From Massilia frigida (GTDB lineage: Bacteria > Pseudomonadota > Gammaproteobacteria > Burkholderiales > Burkholderiaceae_D): a stretch of 64,000 bases of DNA. Positions 42,970-52,107 of the stretch are shown here, in pieces. A program made the position numbers and the translations under genes. The stretch covers positions 124,001-188,000 of the forward strand of contig NZ_WHJG01000001.1 of assembly GCF_011682175.1 (NCBI RefSeq), read 5' to 3'. The stretch's first letter is position 1. Every line of letters starts with the position of its first letter. The notes under the pieces are model-generated. The model made no database searches. It saw only the letters and a program-made list of their open reading frames with translations, and was not told where the DNA came from.

Positions 42970-43672
42970 GGCTGCTGATGACGCTGGCGGCGAACACATA
43001 GCCGGCGCCGCGCACGGTCTTGATCAGCCACGGCTGCTTGCCGCAATCGTTGAAACGCAGCCGCAGGCGGCTGATCTGGACATCGAGGAAGCGGTCGAAC
43101 GGCCCGGCGTCGCGCCCGCGCGTGGCTTCGCACAGCACGCTGCGGTCGAGGATTTCGCCGGCGTGGTCGATGAAATACTTGAGCAACTGGAAATCGAGCC
43201 CCGACAGCGGCACCGGCGTGCCGAGATGGTCGACCACGCTGCGCTCGACGGTGTCGATGGTAAAGCCGCCGAAACGGTGATAGCGCGGCGGCGTCGCCGC
43301 TTCCATGCCAGTGCGGCGGTGGATCGCCTTGATACGGGCCAGCAATTCGCGCGGGCTGTGCGGCTTGGAAATATAGTCGTCGGCCCCGAGTTCCAGCCCA
43401 ACCACGCGGTCGGCTTCGTCGGAACTGGCGGTGAGCATGATGATCGGCACGTTCGAGCGGCGCCGCACCGCCTGGCACAGGGCAAAGCCGTCGGTGTCGG
43501 GCAGCATGACGTCGAGGATCACCAGCGACAGGGTATCGACGCTGCGGTTGAACTCAGTAAAAAAGGACGCGCCGTTGTGGGCCAGGGTGACCGAATACTG
43601 GTTCTTTTCCAGGTAAGTCTTGAGCAGGGTCCTGATCTTCTGGTCATCGTCGACGATAAGGATATTTCGCAT
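42962..43672 (-). CDS. OmpR-family response regulator (GltR-like)
   Basis: 236 residues. Receiver domain with ILIVDDDQKIR, phosphoacceptor Asp in SLVILDVMLPDTDGF, Thr in IIMLTAS and Lys in YISKPHSP. The C-terminal winged helix of the OmpR type ends in WLIKTVRGAGYVFAA. It is the partner of the adjacent histidine kinase (8-bp overlap), and the solute-binding protein gene ends 12 bp upstream, so the three form an operon. The likely target is the divergent porin and ABC transporter operon across the 435-bp spacer. Confidence 0.93.
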   Translation of the reverse strand: MRNILIVDDDQKIRTLLKTYLEKNQYSVTLAHNGASFFTEFNRSVDTLSLVILDVMLPDTDGFALCQAVRRRSNVPIIMLTASSDEADRVVGLELGADDYISKPHSPRELLARIKAIHRRTGMEAATPPRYHRFGGFTIDTVERSVVDHLGTPVPLSGLDFQLLKYFIDHAGEILDRSVLCEATRGRDAGPFDRFLDVQISRLRLRFNDCGKQPWLIKTVRGAGYVFAASVISSHE

Positions 43673-43684
43673 TGTGTCAGTCTG

Positions 43685-45034
43685 TTACCTGTCTTGCGGG
43701 CGGCGGCCGATCACGCCCAAACGGCGTTGGGTATCGGCAACGCTTACCCTTTCGTTAAGAAAAAAGCGGTGCAGCTCGGCCACCATGGCGTCGCGTGCGG
43801 TTTCATCGGTGGCCATGCGGTGCACCATGCTGGGCACCTGCCCGGCCGGGGAGGTGGCGAACAGGGTCCAGGAGGCGCGCGCGCAGGCATCCATGGCGGC
43901 CAGGTCGGGCGCGCGCAGCACCGGCACCGAGCCCTTGACGCGGCTGTAGTCGCGCTGCAGGGCCGGCTGCACGACCATGGCCGCCAGCGTTTCCTGGGAG
44001 GCGCGCTGGGCCGGGCGCTCAGCCAGCATGCTGAGCATGTCGACGTTATACAGGTGGAAGGCGGCCGTGCCGGGCACGGCACCGCAGCCGATATCGCGGT
44101 CGCTGTGCAATCCCATGGCGTTGAGCTCGCCCTTGGCCCAGTCGCCCATGACCAGCATGCCGGCGCTGCCGTCGGCCAGCTGGCGCACTTCCTCCGCCCA
44201 GCTCAGCTCGCGCACGGGCGCACCCATCCACTTCTTCAGGCCGCGCAAATGCGTCAGCGCGCGGCCCAGGCGCGGATCGGCGAAGGCGGCCGGCTCGCGC
44301 TGCTGGAACAGCTGGCGGAAATACGCCGCCCCGCCCTCGGCCAGCACCAGGGTTTCAAACAGGGTGGCGACCTGCCACGGTTCGCTGCTTTGCGCCAGCG
44401 GCGTGACGCCGGCGCGCGCAAGCACGGCAGCGGCGCGCTCGAAATCGGGCCAGGTAACCGGCGCGCTCAAGCCGTGACGGGCGAACAGGGCGCGATTGTG
44501 AAACAGGATATTGATGCGGTGAATGCCGAGCGGGGCCGCCACCACATGCTGGCCCGGGCGGATCAGGGCCGCAATACCGGGCAACAACTGGCGCTCCCAG
44601 TCGCCGCGCGCCGCCACCTGGTCCAGGTCGGCCAGCAGGCCGAGGTTGGCCCAGTCGCGGATCACGATCCCGTTGAGCTGGGCGACTTCCGGCGCATCCT
44701 TGGCCAGCACCCGGCTGCGCAGGACGATGCCGGCGCCGATGCCCGAGCCGCCCGGCACCATGGCGTCGCGCCACTGCACGTGCTGCTGGCCCAGGCGCTC
44801 GGCCAGCAGGTCGACCGCGCGCCGCTCGCTGGCCGACTGCCACCAGTGCAGCACTTGCAGCGACTCGGTCACGGGTTTGGCCTCGGCCTTGGCCTCGGCC
44901 TCGGCCTTGGCCTTGGCATCAGGCCCCGATGCCGCAACCGGCAGCGCCAGCACGGCGAGCGCCAGCGCGGCCAGCAAGCGCCCGCCGCGCGCGCTTGTCT
45001 CCCGGGGCACGTTGCCCGTTGTCGCTTTCGCCAC
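43685..45034 (-). CDS. Sugar solute-binding protein linked to the two-component system
   Basis: 449 residues, GtsA/MalE-type binding protein. Signal region with RLLAALALAVLALPVAAS, then an unusual (Ala-Lys/Glu)-rich spacer of about 14 residues, then the family core: LQVLHWWQSASERRAVDLLA, LFETLVLAEGGAAYF, MLVMGDWAKGELNAMG, PGTAAFHLYNVDMLS. It is a paralogue of the transporter's own binding protein (46865). Because its operon encodes a kinase and a regulator and no permease, it probably presents sugar to the kinase. The start is placed at GTG 45034, 8 nt after AGGAGG; a GTG two codons earlier is too close. Confidence 0.82.
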   Translation of the reverse strand: MAKATTGNVPRETSARGGRLLAALALAVLALPVAASGPDAKAKAEAEAKAEAKPVTESLQVLHWWQSASERRAVDLLAERLGQQHVQWRDAMVPGGSGIGAGIVLRSRVLAKDAPEVAQLNGIVIRDWANLGLLADLDQVAARGDWERQLLPGIAALIRPGQHVVAAPLGIHRINILFHNRALFARHGLSAPVTWPDFERAAAVLARAGVTPLAQSSEPWQVATLFETLVLAEGGAAYFRQLFQQREPAAFADPRLGRALTHLRGLKKWMGAPVRELSWAEEVRQLADGSAGMLVMGDWAKGELNAMGLHSDRDIGCGAVPGTAAFHLYNVDMLSMLAERPAQRASQETLAAMVVQPALQRDYSRVKGSVPVLRAPDLAAMDACARASWTLFATSPAGQVPSMVHRMATDETARDAMVAELHRFFLNERVSVADTQRRLGVIGRRPQDR

Positions 45035-45469
45035 TATCACGCCCTCCTGTTTGCGGGACAGTGTATAACGAAAAAACTACGCAAAAAATGTAATTTTACT
45101 ACAGCGATTTGCAAAGTTATTTTGCGAATTGTTTCGTTTTGTTGCAGGCCGCGCCATCCTGTTTCAGCCGCGTTTCCAGCGCCGCCTCATACTGAGCGAA
45201 GCACGTTTTGCGCCGGGCGCGATTGTAAAGATATGTTGCAACCTCATCAGCCACAAAACGGCGTTTTCCTTATAAATCAGGCACTTGGAATGTTACAAGG
45301 GCCGATTTCCTGGCAATGGCACTTTTTTGCACGCCGATGCTACTGTCGCCCACGTTGTCGCTTGAACACGCTTTAAGGTGGCCGGGATGTCGACGCAACA
45401 GTGCCACAAGCGTGCTGACCAAGGTAGCGCCACTCGCCCCGCTACTTTACATACTAATAAGGAGACTAA
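45035..45469. other. Divergent regulatory region between sensor operon and porin/ABC operon
   Basis: 435 bp without a gene; it separates the two halves of the sugar locus. The AT-rich segment 45060-45150 and the stretch 45430-45465 before the porin gene probably hold the two promoters and regulator sites, but no box pair is convincing. TGGCAC followed by TTGC near 45317 has one base too few for a sigma-54 site. AAGGAG lies before the porin ATG. Confidence 0.55.
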
Positions 45470-46753
45470 ATGAAACGCATTACTTTGAGTACATTAGCAA
45501 CTGCATTGCTGCTCGCTTTCGCCAGCAGCGCCGCCGTCGCCGGGGACCATGATACCGAGGGCTTCCACGGTTACCTGCGCGCCGGCGTTGGCTCGTCGAG
45601 CGCCGGCGGCTCGCAAAGCTGCTACGGCCTGGGCGGCATCACCATGTCCTACCGCCTCGGCAACGAGTGCGACAGCTTCACCGAATTCGGCTACACCCAC
45701 ACCCTGGCCAAAGCCAGCAATGGCGCCACGTTTGTCGGCACCATCTGGGCCGACGCTTACAAGAACAGCTCGGACTTCGGCGACGCCAAACTGGCCGTCT
45801 CGAAAGCCTATGTCGAAGCGAAAAACCTGCCATTCATGAACGGCGGCATCATCTGGGCCGGTAAGCGTCACTACTACCGTCCCGACATCCACATGCTGGA
45901 CATGCAGTTCATCAACATGAACGGTACCGGCGGCGGTGTCGACGGCTACCCTGTCGGCCCTGGCAAGATCAGCTACGCCGTATTCAAGGATAACGACGAG
46001 AACATCTACTCCACCGATGCGGTCACCGGCGTACGCACCCTGCGCAGCACCAATGCCGCGCTGCGCCAGAACATCGTCTACGAAGGCTTGCCGGTCAACC
46101 CGAACGGCACCCTCGATTTCGCCGTCAGCCTGATCCATGCCCAGAACGACAACAAAAGCATCAACACCCATGACGGCTACCAGGTCTCGATGTTCCACCG
46201 CCAGGCCAAGCTGCTCGGCGGCGGCAACACCTTCGGCGTGCAGTATGGCGTCGGCCCGGGCACCGGCATCAATGGCCCGTGCTGCGCGCGTATCGGCCCG
46301 TCTGGCAGTACCCTGCTCGGTTCGGACGTGACGCGCGTGCGCGTCTTCAACGATATCGTGATCCAGCCGACGCGCGACTTCAGCATGGAATTCGTGGCCC
46401 TGTACCAGCGCGACAAATCGGACCTGGGCGGCAGCAGCACCTGGACCACCGTCGGCGCGCGCCCTGTGTACGCCCTGGCCGAAAACTTCAAGATGCAGGC
46501 TGAACTGGGCGTGAGCCGCCTGAAAGACAAGATGAACCCGACGGCCCAGCGCCTGACCAAGCTGACCCTGGCACCGACCATCACCCTGGGGCGCGATTAC
46601 TTCGCCCGTCCGGAACTGCGCGCCTTTGTCAGCTACGGCAAGTGGAACGACGCCGCCAAGGGCGCCGTGAACGCCTTCAACAATGGCGGCCCGGTGTATG
46701 GCGACAAGACCAGCGGCACCTCGTACGGCGTACATCTGGAAGCCTGGTGGTAA
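45470..46753 (+). CDS. LamB-type carbohydrate porin
   Basis: 427 residues. Signal peptide (cleavage near AAVAGDHDT), mature opening GFHGYLRAGVGSSSAGGSQSCYG, then YRLGNECDSFTEFGY and GGIIWAGKRHYYRPDIHMLDMQF, all following maltoporin, and the final aromatic GVHLEAWW. These form an 18-strand trimeric porin that passes sugars. It is the first gene before the ABC transporter and would feed sugar to its binding protein. GtsABC loci of pseudomonads carry OprB-type porins, but this one follows the LamB pattern. Confidence 0.9.
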   Translation: MKRITLSTLATALLLAFASSAAVAGDHDTEGFHGYLRAGVGSSSAGGSQSCYGLGGITMSYRLGNECDSFTEFGYTHTLAKASNGATFVGTIWADAYKNSSDFGDAKLAVSKAYVEAKNLPFMNGGIIWAGKRHYYRPDIHMLDMQFINMNGTGGGVDGYPVGPGKISYAVFKDNDENIYSTDAVTGVRTLRSTNAALRQNIVYEGLPVNPNGTLDFAVSLIHAQNDNKSINTHDGYQVSMFHRQAKLLGGGNTFGVQYGVGPGTGINGPCCARIGPSGSTLLGSDVTRVRVFNDIVIQPTRDFSMEFVALYQRDKSDLGGSSTWTTVGARPVYALAENFKMQAELGVSRLKDKMNPTAQRLTKLTLAPTITLGRDYFARPELRAFVSYGKWNDAAKGAVNAFNNGGPVYGDKTSGTSYGVHLEAWW

Positions 46754-46864
46754 CAGCAAGGCGGTAGAACGACTCACGCATCAACGGTGCGCGGTGAACG
46801 CCGCGCACCCGCATCGACGCACGCACACCCGCAGTCAAACCAAAAATCGTTGGAGACAAATCCC

Positions 46865-48118
46865 ATGAAAATCAAACAACTCAAATTCTTCCTGGCCGCG
46901 GCCGGCCTGGTGACCCTGGCCGGCGTGGCGCAAGCCGCACCGCAAGTCGAAGTGCTGCACTACTGGACCTCCGGCGGCGAAGCCAAATCGATCGCCGAAC
47001 TGAAGAAAATGATGGAAGCGAAGGGCGTGGTCTGGAAAGACTTCGCGGTCGCTGGCGGCGCCGGCGAAAACGCCACCACCGCCCTCAAAGCGCGCGTGAT
47101 CGCCAACAGCCCGCCGACCGCGGCCCAGATCAAGGGCCCGGCCATCCAGGAATGGGGCAATGAAGGCGTGCTGGCCAATATCGACAGCGCCGCCAGCGCC
47201 GGCAAATGGGATAGCCTGCTGCCACCAGTCATCTCCAACGTGATGAAATACAAGGGCCACTACGTCGCCGCGCCGGTTAACGTGCACCGCGTCAACTGGC
47301 TGTGGATCAACCCTGCGGTACTGGCCAAGGCCGGCGCCAAGACCCCGACCAACTTCGACGAATTCTTCGCCGCGGCCGACAAGATCAAGAAAGCCGGCCT
47401 GGTGGCGATCGCCCACGGCGGCCAGCCATGGCAGGACACCACCATCTTTGAAACGGTGGTACTGGGCGTCGGCGGCGCCGACTTCTACAACAAGTCGCTG
47501 GTCAAGCTCGACCAGGCCAGCCTGACCAGCCCGACCATGATCAAGTCGTTCGAGACGCTGGCCAAAATCAAGACCTACATCGACAAGGATGCCGCTGGCC
47601 GCGACTGGAACCTGGCTACCGCCATGGTCATCAACGGCAAGGCCGGCATGCAGTTCATGGGTGACTGGGCCAAGGGCGAATTCACCGCCGCCGGCAAGGT
47701 AGCGGGCAAGGACTTCCTGTGCGTGGCCGCGCCGGGCACCGAGAAATCGTTCACTTTCAATATCGATTCGCTGGCCATGTTCACGGTCAAGAATCCGGAA
47801 GAGCAGAAAGCCCAGCTGACCCTGGCGTCGGCCGTGATGAGCCCGGAATTCCAGGAAGTATTCAACCTGAACAAGGGTTCGATCCCGGCGCGCGCCAACA
47901 TCGCCCGCACCAAGTTCGACAGCTGCGCCACCAAGTCGATGGATGACATGGCCGCCAGCAACAAGGGCAACGCCCTGCTGCCAAGCCTGGCCCACGGCAT
48001 GGCGCTCGATTCGGCCAAGGCCGGCGCGATCCAGGACGTGGTGGCCAAGTTCATGAACTCCGCCATGACCCCTCAGGCAGCGGTACAGGCACTGGCCAAA
48101 GCGGCAAAAACGCAGTAA
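46865..48118 (+). CDS. ABC sugar transporter, substrate-binding protein (GtsA-like)
   Basis: 417 residues. Signal peptide MKIKQLKFFLAAAGLVTLAGVAQA, then VEVLHYWTSGGEAKSIAEL, GGAGENATTALKARVI, WINPAVLAKAG, GGQPWQDTTIFETVVLGVGG and MQFMGDWAKGEF, which follow the glucose/mannose-binding GtsA proteins of pseudomonads. It delivers sugar to the two permeases that follow. ATG at 46865 has GGAG. A strong hairpin after the stop probably keeps its message more abundant than that of the permeases. The sugar (glucose or mannose) is inferred. Confidence 0.92.
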   Translation: MKIKQLKFFLAAAGLVTLAGVAQAAPQVEVLHYWTSGGEAKSIAELKKMMEAKGVVWKDFAVAGGAGENATTALKARVIANSPPTAAQIKGPAIQEWGNEGVLANIDSAASAGKWDSLLPPVISNVMKYKGHYVAAPVNVHRVNWLWINPAVLAKAGAKTPTNFDEFFAAADKIKKAGLVAIAHGGQPWQDTTIFETVVLGVGGADFYNKSLVKLDQASLTSPTMIKSFETLAKIKTYIDKDAAGRDWNLATAMVINGKAGMQFMGDWAKGEFTAAGKVAGKDFLCVAAPGTEKSFTFNIDSLAMFTVKNPEEQKAQLTLASAVMSPEFQEVFNLNKGSIPARANIARTKFDSCATKSMDDMAASNKGNALLPSLAHGMALDSAKAGAIQDVVAKFMNSAMTPQAAVQALAKAAKTQ

Positions 48119-48135
48119 GCCTCTGGTAGCACCCC

Positions 48136-48160
48136 CGCGCGCGGCCCACGGCCGCGCGCG
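48136..48160 (+). terminator. Intercistronic hairpin after the binding-protein gene
   Basis: 11-bp perfect GC stem CGCGCGCGGCC / GGCCGCGCGCG with a 3-nt loop and no T-run, 17 bp past the binding-protein stop. It is placed like the hairpins that protect malE-type messages and lower permease expression. Confidence 0.7.
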
Positions 48161-48222
48161 CACCCGTCAGCCCGGCCCGCCGCATTGGCGCCGGCCTGCA
48201 TCCGTCTTTTGGAGATCTATTC

Positions 48223-49173
48223 ATGTCCGCTTCCTCCCTGACTTCCAGTCCGGGGCCGCAGGCGCGCACGCGCGCCCCCGCGGTTCCCGGCCGCTGGGCC
48301 GCCCGCGTCGACGCCTGGATGGCGCGCCTGGTGCTGGCGCCCACCATCCTGATGTCGCTGGTATTCGTGTACGGCTTCATCGTGCTGACCGCCTTCCTGT
48401 CGCTGACCGAATCGCGCATGATGCCGCGCTTCGAGTACGCCGGCTTCGGCCAGTACACCGCCCTGTTCGGCCTGGATCGCTGGTGGACCGCGGCGGCCAA
48501 CCTGGGCATCTTCGGCGGCCTGTTCATCTTGCTGTGCCTGGCCATCGGCCTGTCGATCGCGATCTTGCTCGACCAGCGCATCCGCGCCGAGGGCGCCCTG
48601 CGCGCGATCTACCTGTATCCGATGGCGCTGTCGTTCATCGTGACCGGCGCGGCGTGGAAGTGGATTCTCAATCCCGGCCTCGGGCTGGAAAAAATGCTGC
48701 ACGACTGGGGCTTCGTCAACGCTAGGCTCGACTGGCTGGTCGACTCCGACATGGCGATCTACACGGTGGTCATCGCCGGCGTGTGGCAGTCGTCGGGTTT
48801 CGTCATGGCGCTGTTCCTGGCCGGTTTGCGCGGCGTCGATGACGCCATCATCAAGGCCGCCATGGTCGATGGCGCCAGCCTGCCCACGATCTACCTGCGC
48901 ATCGTCATTCCGGCGCTGCGGCCGGTATTCTTCAGCGTGCTGCTGGTGCTGTCGCACATCGCCATCAAGAGCTTCGACCTGGTGATGGCGCTGACCGCCG
49001 GCGGACCGGGCACCTCGTCCGACGTTCCAGCCATTTTCATGTACCAGTTCTCGTTCACGCGCGGCCAGCTTGGCCTGGGCGCGGCGTCAGCCATGATGAT
49101 GCTGGCCACCGTGCTGGCGGTGCTGGTGCCACTCATGTACCTCGAAACCAAAGGAGCGCGCCATGGACGCTGA
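48223..49173 (+). CDS. ABC sugar transporter permease (GtsB-like)
   Basis: 316 residues with six main TM segments; MalF-type permease. The cytoplasmic EAA loop is AAMVDGASLPTIYLRIVIPALRP, which contacts the ATPase. The N-terminal 30 residues are Pro/Ala-rich and probably disordered. It pairs with the following MalG-type permease; the genes overlap by 11 bp. Confidence 0.93.
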   Translation: MSASSLTSSPGPQARTRAPAVPGRWAARVDAWMARLVLAPTILMSLVFVYGFIVLTAFLSLTESRMMPRFEYAGFGQYTALFGLDRWWTAAANLGIFGGLFILLCLAIGLSIAILLDQRIRAEGALRAIYLYPMALSFIVTGAAWKWILNPGLGLEKMLHDWGFVNARLDWLVDSDMAIYTVVIAGVWQSSGFVMALFLAGLRGVDDAIIKAAMVDGASLPTIYLRIVIPALRPVFFSVLLVLSHIAIKSFDLVMALTAGGPGTSSDVPAIFMYQFSFTRGQLGLGAASAMMMLATVLAVLVPLMYLETKGARHGR

Positions 49174-50029
49174 CCAGAAGCAGCTCACCGCCGGACGTAT
49201 TTTCATCTACGTGCTGCTGACCCTCGTGGCGCTGTACTACCTGGCGCCGCTGTACGTGATGCTCACCACCTCGTTCAAGTCGCTCGAGCAGATCCGCACC
49301 GGTACCATCCTCGACCTGCCGCTGGCCCCGACCACGGAAGCTTGGTCGCGCGCCTGGAGCGGCGCCTGTACCGGCGTGCGCTGCGAGGGCCTGGCGCCCT
49401 ACTTCTGGAATTCGGTCAGCATGACGATACCGGCGGTGCTCGTTTCGAGCCTGATCGGCTCCCTCAACGGCTACGTGCTGGCGCACTGGCGCTTTCGCGG
49501 CTCGAACGTGGTGTTCACGGCCCTGATGGTGGGCTGCTTCATCCCGTTCCAGGTGGTGATCTTGCCGATGGCGCGCCTGCTCGGCATGGCCGGACTGGCC
49601 AACACCACCACTGGCCTGATCATCGTGCACATCATCTACGGGGTGGCGTTTACCACGCTGTTCTTCCGTAACTACTACGTCACCGTACCGGAAGAACTGG
49701 TGAACGCGGCGCGCATCGACGGCGCCGGCTTTTTCACCATTTACCGCCGCGTGATCTTCCCGCTGTCGCTGCCGATCTTCATGGTGTGCTTCATCTGGCA
49801 GTTCACCCAGATCTGGAACGACTTCCTGTTCGGCGTGGTGTTCGGCGGTGCCGATGCGCAGCCGGTCACGGTGGCACTGAATAACCTGGTCAACACATCG
49901 ACCGGCGTCACCGAATACAACGTCAACATGGCCGCCGCCATTATCGCCGCCTTGCCGACCCTGGGACTGTACCTGGTGGCTGGCAAATACTTCGTGCGCG
50001 GGCTGACCGCCGGCGCGGTCAAGGGCTGA
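49163..50029 (+). CDS. ABC sugar transporter permease (GtsC-like)
   Basis: 288 residues, MalG-type permease with six TM segments (first at IFIYVLLTLVALYYLAPLYVML). The EAA loop is AARIDGAGFFTIYRRVIFPLSLP. It forms the membrane channel with the previous permease; the ATPase gene starts 33 bp later. The periplasmic loop contains two Cys (ACTGVRC), which may form a disulphide. Confidence 0.93.
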   Translation: MDADQKQLTAGRIFIYVLLTLVALYYLAPLYVMLTTSFKSLEQIRTGTILDLPLAPTTEAWSRAWSGACTGVRCEGLAPYFWNSVSMTIPAVLVSSLIGSLNGYVLAHWRFRGSNVVFTALMVGCFIPFQVVILPMARLLGMAGLANTTTGLIIVHIIYGVAFTTLFFRNYYVTVPEELVNAARIDGAGFFTIYRRVIFPLSLPIFMVCFIWQFTQIWNDFLFGVVFGGADAQPVTVALNNLVNTSTGVTEYNVNMAAAIIAALPTLGLYLVAGKYFVRGLTAGAVKG

Positions 50030-50062
50030 TTTCAACTTATTCAAGGCAGGAGAACCACAACG

Positions 50063-51193
50063 ATGGCCAGTTTATCGATCCGCAATGTGCGCAAGGTGTA
50101 CCCGAACGGCGCTGAAATCTTAAAAGGCATTAACCTCGAAATCGAGGATGGGCAGTTCCTGATCCTGGTCGGCGGCTCCGGCTGCGGCAAGTCGACCCTG
50201 CTGAACATGATCGCCGGCCTGGAAACGGTGTCCGAAGGCGAAATCCTGATCGGCGAGCGCGTCGTCAACGACGTGCCGCCCAAGTCGCGCGACATCGCCA
50301 TGGTGTTCCAGTCGTACGCGCTGTATCCGACCATGACCGTGCGCGAGAACATCTCGTTCGGCCTGGGCATCCGCAAGGTGCCCAAGGCGGAACAGGAAAA
50401 GATCGTGGCGAGGGTGGCCGAAACCTTGCAGATGACCCACCTGCTCGACCGCAAGCCGGCCTTGCTGTCCGGCGGCCAGCGCCAGCGCGTGGCCATGGGG
50501 CGTGCCATTGCGCGCGACCCGTCGCTGTTCCTGTTCGACGAACCGCTGTCGAACCTGGACGCCAAGCTGCGCGTGGAAATGCGCGCCGAGATCAAGTTGA
50601 TGCACCAGCGCCTGGGCACCACCATCGTCTACGTCACCCACGACCAGATCGAGGCGATGACCCTGGGCGACAAGATCGCCGTCATGCGCGACGGCGTGGT
50701 GCAGCAGTACGGCAGCCCGCAAGAGATCTACGACCGCCCGGACAACCTGTACGTGGCCGGTTTCATCGGCTCGCCGTCGATGAATTTCTTGAAGGGCAAA
50801 CTGGTACAGCACAACGGCGGCACCGCCTTCACGCTCGATGTGGATGGCGAGATCGCCCTGCTGCCGCTGCCGGACGGCGGCAGCCAATACGGCGCCTGGC
50901 ACGAGCGCGAGGTCATTCTCGGCATCCGTCCCGAGCACGTGACCGATGCCCTGAGCGCGCGCCAGTCGGGCGCCCACGAAGGCTACGCGCCGACCGAAGT
51001 CACCTGCCTGGTCGAGATGACCGAGCCGACCGGCCCCGATACGCTGGTGTTCACGTGGGTGGGCGGCGTGCGCGCCACCTGCCGCACCCACCCGCGCGCG
51101 CACGCCATGCCGGGTGAGCGCATCAACCTCGCCTTCGACCTGTCGCATGCGATCCTGTTCGACCCGGCCACGGAACAACGGTTGGGAGCATAA
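50063..51193 (+). CDS. ABC sugar transporter ATPase (MalK/UgpC/GtsD family)
   Basis: 376 residues. Walker A GGSGCGKST, Q loop VFQSYALYPTMTV, signature LSGGQRQRVAMGRAI, Walker B LFLFDEPLSNLDAKL and the switch histidine in YVTHDQ. A C-terminal regulatory MOP/TOBE-type domain (about 235-376) may bind partner proteins. AGGAG precedes the ATG. It powers the transporter and completes the four-gene set. Confidence 0.94.
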   Translation: MASLSIRNVRKVYPNGAEILKGINLEIEDGQFLILVGGSGCGKSTLLNMIAGLETVSEGEILIGERVVNDVPPKSRDIAMVFQSYALYPTMTVRENISFGLGIRKVPKAEQEKIVARVAETLQMTHLLDRKPALLSGGQRQRVAMGRAIARDPSLFLFDEPLSNLDAKLRVEMRAEIKLMHQRLGTTIVYVTHDQIEAMTLGDKIAVMRDGVVQQYGSPQEIYDRPDNLYVAGFIGSPSMNFLKGKLVQHNGGTAFTLDVDGEIALLPLPDGGSQYGAWHEREVILGIRPEHVTDALSARQSGAHEGYAPTEVTCLVEMTEPTGPDTLVFTWVGGVRATCRTHPRAHAMPGERINLAFDLSHAILFDPATEQRLGA

Positions 51194-51308
51194 GGGAGCC
51201 AAAACCGGAGCGGTTTGGGTAGCTTGAGCAAACTTTAGGCGATAATAGCGGCTCGCGCCGGCGCGGCGCCCGATCCGCCTGTTTTTCTGCTTATTAGTCT
51301 GCTCATTT

Positions 51309-52097
51309 ATGCAACAACCCGCACCCACCGTACGCCAGCCGGTCGCCCTCGTGACCGGCGCCGGACGCCGCATCGGCCGCGCCATCGCGCTCGGCCTGGC
51401 GCGCGCCGGCTGGGACGTGGCGCTGCACTACCGCAGCTCGGAAGCGGACGCGCGCGCGGTGGCCGCCGCCATCGCCGCGCTGGGACGCCGCTCCGCCCTG
51501 CTGCAATGCGACCTGGCCGACGAAGCCGGCGTGCGCGCGCTGCTGGCGCGCGCGGCGGCCGAACTGGGGCCGGTCGGCTGCGTCGTCAACAACGCTTCGC
51601 AGTTCGACTACGACAGCGCGGCCGACTTTTCGCCGGCGCTGCTGGCGCGCCACATGCAGGCCAACGTGGCCGCGCCCATCCTGCTGGCCCAGGCCCTGCA
51701 CGCGGCCACGCCGGCCGGCGAGCAGGCGGTGGTCATCAACCTGCTCGACCAGAAGCTGTACAACCTCAATCCCGATTTTCTGTCGTACACCCTGTCCAAG
51801 GCCGCCCTGCACACCGCCACCAGCATGCTCGCGCAAGCGCTCGCGCCGACGGTGCGCGTGGTCGGCGTGGCGCCCGGGATCACCATGCAGTCGGGCGAAC
51901 AGACCGAGGCCGGTTTCGCCCAGGCCCACCAGGCCACGCCGCTGGGGCAATCGAGCACGCCCGACGACATCGTGGCCGCGGTGTGCTACCTGGCGGGCGC
52001 GCGCGCCGTCACCGGCACCACCCTGGTGGTCGACGGCGGCCAGCACCTGATGCCGCTGGCGCGCGACGTGATGTTCTTACCAAATAAAACAACCTGA
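51309..52097 (+). CDS. folM: Pteridine/dihydromonapterin reductase-like SDR (FolM)
   Basis: 262 residues. NADP(H)-binding loop TGAGRRIGRA has Arg at the third glycine position, the TGxxxRxG form typical of pteridine reductases. The active-site strand is INLLDQKLYN, with Asp where classical SDRs have Ser, followed by YTLSKAAL (Tyr and Lys). The next gene is folB, so a role in reducing dihydrobiopterin/monapterin or dihydrofolate is likely. The ribosome site is weak. Gap to the folB start is 10 bp. Confidence 0.82.
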   Translation: MQQPAPTVRQPVALVTGAGRRIGRAIALGLARAGWDVALHYRSSEADARAVAAAIAALGRRSALLQCDLADEAGVRALLARAAAELGPVGCVVNNASQFDYDSAADFSPALLARHMQANVAAPILLAQALHAATPAGEQAVVINLLDQKLYNLNPDFLSYTLSKAALHTATSMLAQALAPTVRVVGVAPGITMQSGEQTEAGFAQAHQATPLGQSSTPDDIVAAVCYLAGARAVTGTTLVVDGGQHLMPLARDVMFLPNKTT

Positions 52098-52107
52098 AAG
52101 ACTCCCT

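Noticed and set aside
44878-44925. GCCTTG/GCCTCG repeats as a mobile or CRISPR-like element
   Set aside because: It is a simple codon repeat coding for the Ala-Lys/Glu linker of the binding protein.
45317-45330. Sigma-54-like TGGCAC...TTGC before the porin gene
   Set aside because: Only 9 bp lie between the GG and GC elements; RpoN needs 10.
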